Source: Waddliaceae bacterium (GTDB lineage: Bacteria; Chlamydiota; Chlamydiia; Chlamydiales; SLFE01). From it: a DNA stretch of 19,181 nucleotides. Where the stretch lies: assembly GCA_007124415.1 (NCBI GenBank), contig SLFE01000022.1:1-19181 (forward strand). Direction: 5' to 3'. This document shows positions 1 through 7,206 of this stretch, in pieces; positions within the stretch are counted from its first letter, which is position 1, and the number at the start of each line of letters is the position of its first letter. The translations under genes and the position numbers were made by a program. Under the pieces are notes generated by a model. It was given only the letters and a program-made list of their open reading frames with translations, searched no databases and had not been told where the DNA came from.

Positions 1-925
1 CCAGTCCAATAAAACGGGCCATTAAAAAGGTTTCGATATCGTTAACAAAGCCTTTATTTTCAGAAAAAAACTCTATAGTACAGCCTTCAAAAACATCGGC
101 AAGCAATTGCTGATTCCAAGTTTCCGATTTTCTACTCCCAAAAAGTGTTTTAAAATAAGCAGGGAAACCATGAAGCTGTTTTTCCAGCTGATAGCCGATA
201 AAAAAGTTAAGCTTTTGAACTGAAGGCTCCATCTCTTGAAACTGAGGATCGCCCCTAATTTGGTCAGCTTGTCTTGCAATATCGGCATATGAAGAGTAAT
301 AATGAGAAATCGCCGCAACAAAGTTTTTTTTCAAAAAGCATTTGGCCATCGTCAGAGCGATTTTCAGCGACCAGCTAGTCTCCGACCCTTTTACCTTGTC
401 AAAGAAATAGTCGATGATATTTTCGACATGATTATAGATTTCATCATCGGTGAGCGTCTTAACCGAATCAAGCCTTTCAGTGAACTGAGAACGAATTTTT
501 CCAATTACTGCCATCAGCATGTCTTGAGCGCAGGCAAAAGCCTCTTCTTTTCTGTCTTCTAAAATCTCTCTGCCGAGAACCAGAAAAAGACTACCGATAA
601 AATGCTTAAGATAATATCCCGCGGCCGTCTCCCCGCTTTCGGGAAAAGCGATAGGATCTGACGGACAGGCCGTCTTTTTCAATAAATATTGAACGATGTC
701 GTTGATTAAAGGGACAAGGCATTTATCACCTGCTGCCAAATTCTCCAAATTACACAAAGTATCGTTTGCTTTTGCAGAGCCCGGATTAAATATCCAAGCG
801 GCAGCATCAATTAAATTCGCTCCGTTGACATGACTGAAAACGCGTCCGCATATCCCGGCCTCGCCGCTTTTGTAGGTGGATGGAACAGTGGAGCTTTTTT
901 CGCTGTTTAGATTCGTTAAATACAC
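1..925 (-). CDS. Unknown protein, C-terminal end missing (off the left edge)
   Basis: Reading the minus strand, one frame stays open from just below position 929 to the left edge, giving at least 308 codons. Two other frames are interrupted many times. I do not recognise the family. The product is mostly helical, without clear membrane segments, and has a Ser/Thr-rich start (SSTVPSTYKSG). The chosen start is a GTG at 925-923 with AAGGA seven bases upstream. An alternative is an ATG at 980-978 with AAAAGG upstream, beginning MPNCHALRYVLKII. That frame would join the long frame only if one A were removed from the six-A run at 895-900. The gene follows putP on the same strand by about 110 bases, or about 55 bases if the ATG start is right. 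Sampled GC is about 38%, lower than the core genes to the right. The function is unknown. The open frame is solid, but its 5' end is not. Confidence 0.7.
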   Translation of the reverse strand, partial: MYLTNLNSEKSSTVPSTYKSGEAGICGRVFSHVNGANLIDAAAWIFNPGSAKANDTLCNLENLAAGDKCLVPLINDIVQYLLKKTACPSDPIAFPESGETAAGYYLKHFIGSLFLVLGREILEDRKEEAFACAQDMLMAVIGKIRSQFTERLDSVKTLTDDEIYNHVENIIDYFFDKVKGSETSWSLKIALTMAKCFLKKNFVAAISHYYSSYADIARQADQIRGDPQFQEMEPSVQKLNFFIGYQLEKQLHGFPAYFKTLFGSRKSETWNQQLLADVFEGCTIEFFSENKGFVNDIETFLMARFIGL

Positions 926-1033
926 CGCTTAATCCTTCAATAATTTTCAAAACGTATCTTAATGCATGACAATTAGGCATACAGAAAAACACCTTTTAAA
1001 GCTATTCAACAATATCAATTTTATTTTTAAATA

Positions 1034-2491
1034 TCAAATTGATGATGAACTCTTTTCAAGATCAGCCACCTGTAGTTTTCCGGTAATTTGAGAAACGACA
1101 AAAATTGAAAGTAGACTTAAAGAAAACGCCGGCACCATCGGAGGAACGGCAATTTCAGTTACGTAAGGGTTAATAAGATTCCATGTTCCGGCAAGCACTC
1201 CTCCAACCAGGATGCCGGCCATTGCTCCGTAGCGGTTGACTGATTTTGCATACAAAGAAGTCAAAACAAGGGGGCCGAAAGAGCTGCCCAGCCCTCCCCA
1301 GGCGTAAAAAACTGCGCTCGTGACGCTCGCGCTCTTGCTGATGGCCAGAAAATAAGCCGCGATGCCTGCGAAGACAACGCTGATCCTAGTCACTTTCAAA
1401 AGTTCGGCAGAAGGGGCGTTTCTTCGATAAAACCTCTTGTAAAGATCCTCGGTAATAACCGATGCCGAAACAAGTATCTGAGAATCCATAGTCGATATGT
1501 TGGCTGCTAAAACGGCGCATAAAATGAAGCCCCCGATCAAAGGGGAAAATAATGATTTGACCATATCGACAAAGACCAGCTCACCGTTGTTCAATCCTTC
1601 AGGGAAATATCCGATCCCTGCAAGGCCGACAAAGATCGCGCCCCCCAAGGCCAGGATCTGCCACGACATCCCAACATATTTTGCCTTTTTCATGTCATTG
1701 ACGTCGCGAATTCCCATAAATTTCGTAATGATATGGGGCTGCCCGAAATAGCCCAAACCCCAGCCCAATGCAGTCATCAGTATAACGGCGATTGAAGCAA
1801 ACGACGAATCTTCCAGAATGTTTAGCGACAGTTGATGCGAGTTAGCGCCGGCTACAATGCCTTCAACTCCTCCAAAGCTCAGAAAAGCAATAAAAGGAAC
1901 CATAAGAACCATAATGAGAAGAAAGATTCCCTGAAAAAGATCCGTCCAGGCCACAGCGACAAATCCGCCCACGAATGTGTAGGCGATCACAGCAGCCATT
2001 GCCAAGCTGATGCCAATGTAGTAATTAATGGAAAAAAGGGATTCAAAAAGATAGCCCATAGCAATCAATCCGGCTGAAAGATAGCATGATAGGAAAATCA
2101 CCGACATTAAAGCCGTGATCAGGCGAATGGCTCCTGAATTGTCCTGAAATCTTTTTTCAAAAAATGTTGAAAGAGTATAGCTTTCATACTTCTCAGTCTC
2201 GCTTCTCAACCTGGGCGCCACAAACTGCCAACACAAAAACATTCCGACCAAAAGGCCCAGGGCCATTGAACTTCCCGGCATGCCTCCTAGAAACACAGCC
2301 GCAGGCATGGCCATAAATAGCCAGGCGCTCATATCGGCGGCATGGGCTGAAAGAGCTGTCAGCCAAAAATTAAGGGATCTATCCCCCAGTATAAAATCTG
2401 TTTCCGATTTAGTTTTTCTATGGGAAACCAGCCCGATGGTGAGGAGGATGGAAAAGTAGCACGCAAAAGCAATCAGCACCTGATAATTCAT
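1034..2491 (-). CDS. putP: Sodium/solute symporter, PutP (proline) type
   Basis: Inner-membrane secondary transporter of the sodium:solute symporter family, which couples Na+ entry to solute uptake. The 485 residues match the usual length (about 500) and hold roughly a dozen hydrophobic segments. PutP signatures are visible: AHAADMSAW with Asp53 at the position of the Na+-linked Asp of E. coli PutP; FVGGFVAVAWTD at 173-184; GWGLGYFGQPHI at 243-254; and NISTMDSQ at 331-338, where Ser333/Thr334 correspond to the Na+-site Ser/Thr. ITEDLYKRF follows at 346-354. Proline is the best guess for substrate, but pantothenate or another solute cannot be excluded from sequence alone. The ATG at 2491 has GGAG 11 bases upstream. 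The gene is divergent from trxB across 174 bases. Uptake of host amino acids fits an intracellular parasite or symbiont. Confidence 0.9.
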   Translation of the reverse strand: MNYQVLIAFACYFSILLTIGLVSHRKTKSETDFILGDRSLNFWLTALSAHAADMSAWLFMAMPAAVFLGGMPGSSMALGLLVGMFLCWQFVAPRLRSETEKYESYTLSTFFEKRFQDNSGAIRLITALMSVIFLSCYLSAGLIAMGYLFESLFSINYYIGISLAMAAVIAYTFVGGFVAVAWTDLFQGIFLLIMVLMVPFIAFLSFGGVEGIVAGANSHQLSLNILEDSSFASIAVILMTALGWGLGYFGQPHIITKFMGIRDVNDMKKAKYVGMSWQILALGGAIFVGLAGIGYFPEGLNNGELVFVDMVKSLFSPLIGGFILCAVLAANISTMDSQILVSASVITEDLYKRFYRRNAPSAELLKVTRISVVFAGIAAYFLAISKSASVTSAVFYAWGGLGSSFGPLVLTSLYAKSVNRYGAMAGILVGGVLAGTWNLINPYVTEIAVPPMVPAFSLSLLSIFVVSQITGKLQVADLEKSSSSI

Positions 2492-2509
2492 AACTCGTTC
2501 AACTCCATT

Positions 2510-2540
2510 ATTATATTGTTGTTACTATTTAAGTTTTCAA
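2510..2540 (-). promoter_or_regulatory. Likely putP promoter
   Basis: On the minus strand a perfect TATAAT lies at 2515-2510, 18 bases before the putP ATG. The best -35 is TTGAAA at 2540-2535 with a long 19-base spacer. The -10 box is convincing and the -35 only fair. Confidence 0.5.
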
Positions 2541-2606
2541 ACATACAGAACAGTCATTTTTTCATACAGTTTTTTTTTCACTCGACCGCATCCGGCGAGG
2601 ATATTG

Positions 2607-2636
2607 TTGAGATTTTTCTACAACATGAGGTAATAT
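2607..2636 (+). promoter_or_regulatory. Possible trxB promoter
   Basis: TTGAGA at 2607-2612 and TAATAT at 2631-2636 are 18 bases apart, 29 bases upstream of the trxB ATG. The -10 matches the consensus at only half of its positions, so this is tentative. Confidence 0.3.
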
Positions 2637-2665
2637 GTCAGTCTAAAGAAGGACTTGAAAAATTC

Positions 2666-3640
2666 ATGGAAAAAGTAAAACTTATCATAATAGGGTCTGG
2701 GCCCGCAGGCTATACTGCAGCTCTTTATGCTGCACGCGCCAATTTAAAACCTGTCCTCTTCGAGGGATTCTTTTCAGGACCCGCAGGCGGGCAGCTTATG
2801 ACGACTACCGACGTTGAAAATTATCCCGGTTTTCCCGAAGGGATTACCGGTCCGGAAATGATGGATAAATTCTGCAAGCAAGCCGAACGGTTCGGAACTC
2901 GTCTTCTCCGAGAGGATGTCGAATCCGTGGATCTGTCTCAAAGGCCGTTCACTGTTAAAGGAAAAAATTCCAGCTATCAAACGGACGCCATAATCATTTC
3001 GACGGGAGCTACGGCGAAAAAACTCGACATTCCAGGATCCCGAGAAGGCGAATTTTGGCAAAAAGGGGTCACCGCCTGCGCCGTATGCGATGGAGCCATG
3101 CCAATTTTTAGAAACAAGCCCCTCTACGTCATCGGAGGGGGAGATTCGGCATGCGAAGAGGCTATGTTCTTAACCAAGTACGGCAGCCATGTCTACATCG
3201 TTCATCGCCGCGACGAACTTCGCGCATCGAAAATCATGGCAAGACGGGCCATGAACCATCCCGGCATCACCATCATATGGGACAGCGTTATCACAAAAAT
3301 CGACGGCGATGACGTCGTCAAAAAAGTTGTGCTTAAAAACGTGAAAACCGAAGAAGAATCTGAACATGAGGCCGGAGGGGTATTTTTTGCCATCGGCCAC
3401 ATCCCCAATACCGAATTTCTCAACGGCCAAATCGATCTGCATGATAATAACTACATCAAAGTCGAACCCGGCACTACCCAAACTAACGTCGAAGGCGTTT
3501 TCGCGGCAGGCGATTGCCAGGATTTCACCTATCGCCAGGCAGTGACTGCCGCCGGCACGGGCTGCATGGCGGCAATCGAGGCCGAACGATGGCTTTCCGA
3601 GCAAGAATCCCATCATGAGCCGGAGAAAGCAACTCATTAA
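2666..3640 (+). CDS. trxB: Thioredoxin reductase (NADPH, FAD)
   Basis: Cytoplasmic flavoprotein that passes electrons from NADPH to thioredoxin. At 324 residues it is standard low-Mr TrxB length. Visible motifs are the FAD-binding GSGPAG (10-15), the redox-active CAVC pair (Cys138/Cys141, followed by DGA), the NADPH-binding GGGDSA (157-162) with HRRDELR (180-186), and the second FAD motif AGDCQD (281-286). The frame is open further upstream to 2420, but homology begins at MEKVKLIII and AAGAAGG lies 12 bases before this ATG, so the upstream part is not coding. The stop overlaps the next ATG (TAATG), so the following envelope protein is probably translated from the same message. The Ala-Val pair in the active site differs from the E. 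coli Ala-Thr, and from memory it is usual in chlamydiae. Confidence 0.97.
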   Translation: MEKVKLIIIGSGPAGYTAALYAARANLKPVLFEGFFSGPAGGQLMTTTDVENYPGFPEGITGPEMMDKFCKQAERFGTRLLREDVESVDLSQRPFTVKGKNSSYQTDAIIISTGATAKKLDIPGSREGEFWQKGVTACAVCDGAMPIFRNKPLYVIGGGDSACEEAMFLTKYGSHVYIVHRRDELRASKIMARRAMNHPGITIIWDSVITKIDGDDVVKKVVLKNVKTEEESEHEAGGVFFAIGHIPNTEFLNGQIDLHDNNYIKVEPGTTQTNVEGVFAAGDCQDFTYRQAVTAAGTGCMAAIEAERWLSEQESHHEPEKATH

Positions 3641-4455
3641 TGCTGATTCGACTGATCATAATTTTGATGTTATTGCTGATTCCGGCTGCGGCGCCGGCAA
3701 CGCACATCAAACCATGGTTTGATCAAGAGCTTCAGCCTCTTTTGGACAGCCGATTTGCCGTACAGAAATTCGACGGCGTTCGCGTGCAAAACGAATTCAT
3801 CCCTTGCCGGTCTATCGACTACTTTTTCGACCTTGGCGCCTACTTTGCCTATGCTCCCTACAGTCTTGAGCTCGAAACCGGATTCGCAGGCACATCCCGC
3901 AACCATTTTAATTGGGAAGACGTCCGCCTCACCGGCCGCTATCAGCTTATGGACGACATCTCGGGCACAGACCCTGTGAGCGCTGTCGCAGGTTTTACGG
4001 TTTCAAGAACAGGACGCCGCTATGTTGAAGATATCAGCACCTTCCACCACGCAAGGTGGGAGTACCTTTTCCACGGCTCTGTCGGCAAAGAGTTTCCCAA
4101 GGGCCCTATCTGGATTTCCCGCGCCTGGGCTTTTGGAGGATTTGGCAGCGGCGACCAGGGCTCAATCTGGATCTTTTCCCACATCGAAGTCGAAAAAAAC
4201 TGCCTGGACCGCTATTGGTACGGAGCTTTTCTTGAAGGACTCTTTGGTCTTGGCGACAAGCCCCTTGACCTAACTGATTTTAAAGGTTACGGCCCTGTCG
4301 AGCACCGCTCGATCGATATGGGAGCGCATCTTAATATTTCTCTTTGGGAATACGGCTCCATTACAGCTCGATATTCATACCGCCTTTGGGCATATAATTT
4401 TCCGGACAACGCCCACCTGGTTATACTTAGGTATGAGTATCCTTTTGGATTATAA
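3640..4455 (+). CDS. Predicted outer-membrane beta-barrel protein (family unknown)
   Basis: A 271-residue protein with a clear signal peptide: MLIR, a hydrophobic stretch of Leu/Ile/Met, then AAAPATH as a likely signal peptidase I site near residue 20. The mature part alternates polar and aromatic residues in short strands, for example FFDLGAYFAYAPYSLELETGFAG and YGSITARYSYRLWAY. It ends in YEYPFGL rather than a terminal Phe. This suggests a small beta-barrel or surface protein, but I cannot name a family. The ATG overlaps the trxB stop by one base (TAATG), so translation is likely coupled. The 3' end overlaps the convergent gene on the minus strand by 29 bases. Chlamydial outer membranes depend on disulfide cross-linking, which makes pairing with TrxB interesting, but the predicted mature protein has only two cysteines (in PCRS and KNCLD). 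Confidence 0.75.
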   Translation: MLIRLIIILMLLLIPAAAPATHIKPWFDQELQPLLDSRFAVQKFDGVRVQNEFIPCRSIDYFFDLGAYFAYAPYSLELETGFAGTSRNHFNWEDVRLTGRYQLMDDISGTDPVSAVAGFTVSRTGRRYVEDISTFHHARWEYLFHGSVGKEFPKGPIWISRAWAFGGFGSGDQGSIWIFSHIEVEKNCLDRYWYGAFLEGLFGLGDKPLDLTDFKGYGPVEHRSIDMGAHLNISLWEYGSITARYSYRLWAYNFPDNAHLVILRYEYPFGL

Positions 4456-5515
4456 GATGTATGAGGCGGGAAATTTTACCGCGAATTGTATCAACCAATG
4501 TATTTTCCGAAACTTCATCAAAATTTGTAAATTCCGACTTTAATTTTTTTATGATCGGAAGCATGTCCTCAGGAGTAAATATTTTTTCATCCTTCCCATA
4601 ACATTTCCTTGTTTCTAAAAAATACCTGGAAATCGTTAAACGGAAAAAAAGGCTGGCAGTCAGTTTAATGGCGTATTGTTCACCTTTACATTCTTTAGCC
4701 TTCTCATATAAACGACGATAGACTCTTTTTACCTCTTTCGGAAATTTGCAGATAGGACCTGCTAAAAGTATATCAATAGCGCTATTTATCATAAGTTCAT
4801 ATTTAGTGTCTTCAAAAGGCTTTTCCATGGATAAAAGGTCGCTTGCAAATGATTCGTAAAATGTATCAAGAAATTCAATCAAATTTGTACGGGATAGTTG
4901 ATAATAACTAAAAAGGGAATCAGAAAATTTCGACTCCCTCAAAACGCAGTCCCGGCTTCCGGCGCGACGATAATCTCTCTTGAAATCCGAAATGAGAGAA
5001 CTTTGAATGATTCTACGAAGTAATTTCTCATCTTGAGAACTGATAACAGAGGCAAATGCCACAGCCGGCTGATGGATAAAAGATATTTTTCGCATTTTTC
5101 TCATCCGCTTTTTTGGTTCGGACTTCAGAACCTGCTTGGCCATTTCCAGGCACTTATGGGCAGCTGTAGCATCATTCGAGGAATTCATTTGTATGAATAT
5201 ATCGGCAACAACCGGCCACTTTTTTCGAATCACCATATTGAGAACAGGAAGCTTGTTTTTCTTCGGGTCTTTACATGCTTTAAGTTCTGTTTTGCACATA
5301 TGTATGATGGCCGGCAATGACAGTTCGTTCCTCATGTACAGCCCGCGAAGGGTTCTGATATTTTTAGAGGATCCGCTAAATTTCGGATATCCTATTTCAG
5401 CCGTAGACGGCACGCTATTCGATCTTTTCAGCGCCTTTTCAGGGGGGCGGGCATCCGTTTTCTGGTCCAATTTTCTAAAAGACACGCTGTAAAATTTACG
5501 AGGATTTACATTCAT
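4427..5515 (-). CDS. RasGAP-like protein, candidate secreted effector
   Basis: A 362-residue soluble protein. Its C-terminal half (about 150-310) reads like a eukaryotic RasGAP domain. VLRESKFSD (191-199) fits the Arg-finger loop LFR-x-n-sLA, with Arg193 as the finger. Next comes a long helix region, then PFEDTKYELMINSAIDIL in the place of the nLxxLLe..i segment and FPKEVKRVYRRLYE in the place of P..lR.iy..L. FFRLTISRYFL (290-300) stands for FLRLICPAIL, with Arg292 at the FLR Arg. The domain call is by eye only. Residues 1-60 are polar, with RSNSVP at 31-36. The start is the ATG at 5515, because AAGGA lies six bases before it and directly abuts the ATG at 5521. The gene is AT-rich (sampled lines 27-38% GC), has its own promoter, follows acpS, and overlaps the convergent barrel gene by 29 bases. 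The inferred role is regulation of host Ras-like GTPases. The alternative is an unrelated all-helical protein. Confidence 0.6.
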   Translation of the reverse strand: MNVNPRKFYSVSFRKLDQKTDARPPEKALKRSNSVPSTAEIGYPKFSGSSKNIRTLRGLYMRNELSLPAIIHMCKTELKACKDPKKNKLPVLNMVIRKKWPVVADIFIQMNSSNDATAAHKCLEMAKQVLKSEPKKRMRKMRKISFIHQPAVAFASVISSQDEKLLRRIIQSSLISDFKRDYRRAGSRDCVLRESKFSDSLFSYYQLSRTNLIEFLDTFYESFASDLLSMEKPFEDTKYELMINSAIDILLAGPICKFPKEVKRVYRRLYEKAKECKGEQYAIKLTASLFFRLTISRYFLETRKCYGKDEKIFTPEDMLPIIKKLKSEFTNFDEVSENTLVDTIRGKISRLIHLIIQKDTHT

Positions 5516-5521
5516 ACCCAT

Positions 5522-5526
5522 TCCTT
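5522..5526 (-). promoter_or_regulatory. Ribosome binding site that fixes the start of the RasGAP-like gene
   Basis: AAGGA on the minus strand touches the ATG at 5521 directly, which is too close for initiation there. It is six bases from the second ATG at 5515, the normal distance. Confidence 0.6.
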
Positions 5527-5543
5527 TTTCGAATTTTCGGTAA

Positions 5544-5573
5544 ATCCTAACACGGAAACCAAAATTTACTCAA
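5544..5573 (-). promoter_or_regulatory. Likely promoter of the RasGAP-like gene
   Basis: On the minus strand TTGAGT (5573-5568) and TAGGAT (5549-5544) are 18 bases apart, and the -10 is preceded by TGT, making an extended -10 (TGn). It overlaps the acpS stop codon, so this gene can be transcribed independently of acpS. Confidence 0.4.
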
Positions 5574-5944
5574 TGGGAATTACCGACCCAAAGCGCTACG
5601 GCGGCAGCGTATTCTTTGCAATGGCTAATAGATAGAAGAATCTTAGGATTGCCAAAGCGGCTTTTAATGTTATCTGAGAGTTGAAGATCCGGCTTTCCGT
5701 CGCTTCCTGGCAATACCGAGATGCCCTTCCAGGTCACCTCATCGCGAAAACCGGTGCCCAAAGCTTTTGAAACGGCCTCCTTTGCGGCAAAACGCCCGGC
5801 AAGCCGAGCGCTGCTGTCTTTAAAGCTCAGACAGTAGTCCTGTTCTTCTTTTGTGAAAATTCTGTCTAGAAAACGCTGTCCGTAAAGGTCGACCAGCCTT
5901 TGGATGCGGGAGATTTCAATGATATCATTGCCTAATCCCATCAT
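5570..5944 (-). CDS. acpS: Holo-[acyl-carrier-protein] synthase
   Basis: Transfers the 4'-phosphopantetheine arm of CoA to a serine of acyl carrier protein, activating it for fatty acid synthesis in the cytoplasm. At 124 residues it is the normal length for AcpS. Motifs: GLGNDIIEISRI at the N-terminus with the Mg2+-binding Asp7; RFAAKEAVSKALGTG at 51-65 with the catalytic/metal Glu56 and Lys60; and SISHCKEYAAAVAL at 105-118, the conserved C-terminal block. The start codon overlaps the stop of the upstream PIN/TRAM gene in an ATGA arrangement, so the two are an operon. I recall the same pair (CT101-CT100), next to trxB, in Chlamydia trachomatis. That supports the lineage call. Confidence 0.95.
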   Translation of the reverse strand: MMGLGNDIIEISRIQRLVDLYGQRFLDRIFTKEEQDYCLSFKDSSARLAGRFAAKEAVSKALGTGFRDEVTWKGISVLPGSDGKPDLQLSDNIKSRFGNPKILLSISHCKEYAAAVALWVGNSH

Positions 5945-7053
5945 CGTTCAAGGGCAAAGTAGCTGCGTGCAGGATTCTTTGAACGTGCCTCTTCTCTCTC
6001 GTCCTCTTCCGCATATTCTCCGTCAGAAGCATTACAGAAAATCATGCGGCCAGACGAGGTGTGCTTGACAGAAAGAACATGGGTTTTGATCGTTTTATTG
6101 ATGTAGGCAGCGCCGCCGTTGACGACGACCATGGTTCCGTCTTCGAGATAGCCAACCCCCTGCCCGGGTTCCTTTCCATAACGTTGAATTTTGATTTCCA
6201 GCGTTTCGCCCGATTGCGACAAGGGCTTGAGCGAGTTGGCAAGAGCATTGAGGTTGATGACTCTGACCCCTTCTGTGGATTCAATCGTCGATTGTTTGAT
6301 GCGATTTTGGTCGGCCGTAATGATATTTGCGCTGAGCAGCCGGGAAAGCCGCGTAACTCTGGCATCCATATCCTTAACTTCGGGAAAGTCGGTCTCGACA
6401 TACCGGAGTCCAAGAGATTGAATCCCCTCTAATTTTTTTAATACTTCCAAAGCCCGACGCGCCTTAGCTTTAACCGAATCGTCCAAACTTTCGAGGTTTG
6501 CATAGAAATCCTTTAAAAGAAAACGGGGAACTAGAAGCTGATTGTCCACAAGGCCTGATGCCGCCAGATCTATCAATCGAGTGTCAAGCAATGCCGATTG
6601 ATCGCAGATCAAATCTTTTTTCTTCTGCGTTGCAGCTTGAAATTTAACAAAAGGAATACTGACATGGAGCTCTTCCGACGCCCTCAACGTCATCATCATG
6701 CCTAGATAGGCAGCAAACAAGAATATAATGACATTCATCAACGACATCACTGCGCCTCCGAGCTCCAACTGCCCCAACGTCAATGCAGCAGAAAGAATGA
6801 GAACCAAAGCCTGTCCCATCAGGTATCCGAAAAAAAGTCCGATCATGGCAATGTTGAAGGCGCGCACCTCAAAATTTTTCACCAGTCTTTCCAAAGCGAT
6901 CAAAAAAGCAAATATCAATACTCCGATCCCCATTCCTGCCCCAAGATTCAGAACGTTCAAGCCGCCGGGCAAGGCGGAAACTGCATATGCCGAGGAAAAT
7001 AACAGACTGATTAAGAAGAAGAAAAAACGAATAAACGCGACCGTCGTACTCAT
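5941..7053 (-). CDS. YacL-like PIN/TRAM-domain membrane protein
   Basis: A 370-residue integral membrane protein with about four N-terminal hydrophobic segments (within residues 5-120), then a PIN ribonuclease-like domain (about 150-270) and a TRAM domain (about 278-340). The TRAM part is strongly conserved: GKEPGQGVGYLEDGTMVVV and SSGRMIF. In the PIN part, acidic positions are kept at LLDT (Asp157), MDARV (Asp230) and ITAD (Asp248). However, the first motif is shorter than in YacL: LDT runs straight into RLIDLA where relatives have a further SVIIDG-like stretch. A TTG start at 7089 is possible, but the ATG at 7053 has ACAAAGG 11 bases upstream and is preferred. The gene is translationally coupled to acpS. 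A nucleic-acid-binding or cleaving role at the membrane is inferred from the domains; the substrate is unknown. Confidence 0.88.
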   Translation of the reverse strand: MSTTVAFIRFFFFLISLLFSSAYAVSALPGGLNVLNLGAGMGIGVLIFAFLIALERLVKNFEVRAFNIAMIGLFFGYLMGQALVLILSAALTLGQLELGGAVMSLMNVIIFLFAAYLGMMMTLRASEELHVSIPFVKFQAATQKKKDLICDQSALLDTRLIDLAASGLVDNQLLVPRFLLKDFYANLESLDDSVKAKARRALEVLKKLEGIQSLGLRYVETDFPEVKDMDARVTRLSRLLSANIITADQNRIKQSTIESTEGVRVINLNALANSLKPLSQSGETLEIKIQRYGKEPGQGVGYLEDGTMVVVNGGAAYINKTIKTHVLSVKHTSSGRMIFCNASDGEYAEEDEREEARSKNPARSYFALER

Positions 7054-7206
7054 GAACTGACAAACCTTTGTTAGTTTTTTGATACTCAACTGCCAATATC
7101 GTGCAGTTTGAATCCTAATACTAAATTAACAAACATTTTTTGTCGACAGCCAAAAACTTCACGCTTCAAATTCCAATTTAAACATACATCATGTAGACTT
7201 ATAGCC

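Noticed and set aside
73..562. Short frames at 73-321 (minus) and 302-562 (plus)
   Set aside because: They lie in other frames of the long minus-strand frame, which stays open across the whole stretch.
893..901. A AAA AAG heptamer as a programmed -1 frameshift site
   Set aside because: A -1 shift leads into a frame with stops; the long frame is reached by +1 only, so an indel or different start explains it better.
2420..2665. Open extension of the trxB frame upstream
   Set aside because: It overlaps the start of putP on the other strand, reads as low-complexity sequence without similarity to TrxB, and the family start plus a ribosome binding site lie at 2666.
3170..3637. 155-codon minus-strand frame opposite trxB
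   Set aside because: Shadow of a gene with clear TrxB motifs; its residues resemble no family.
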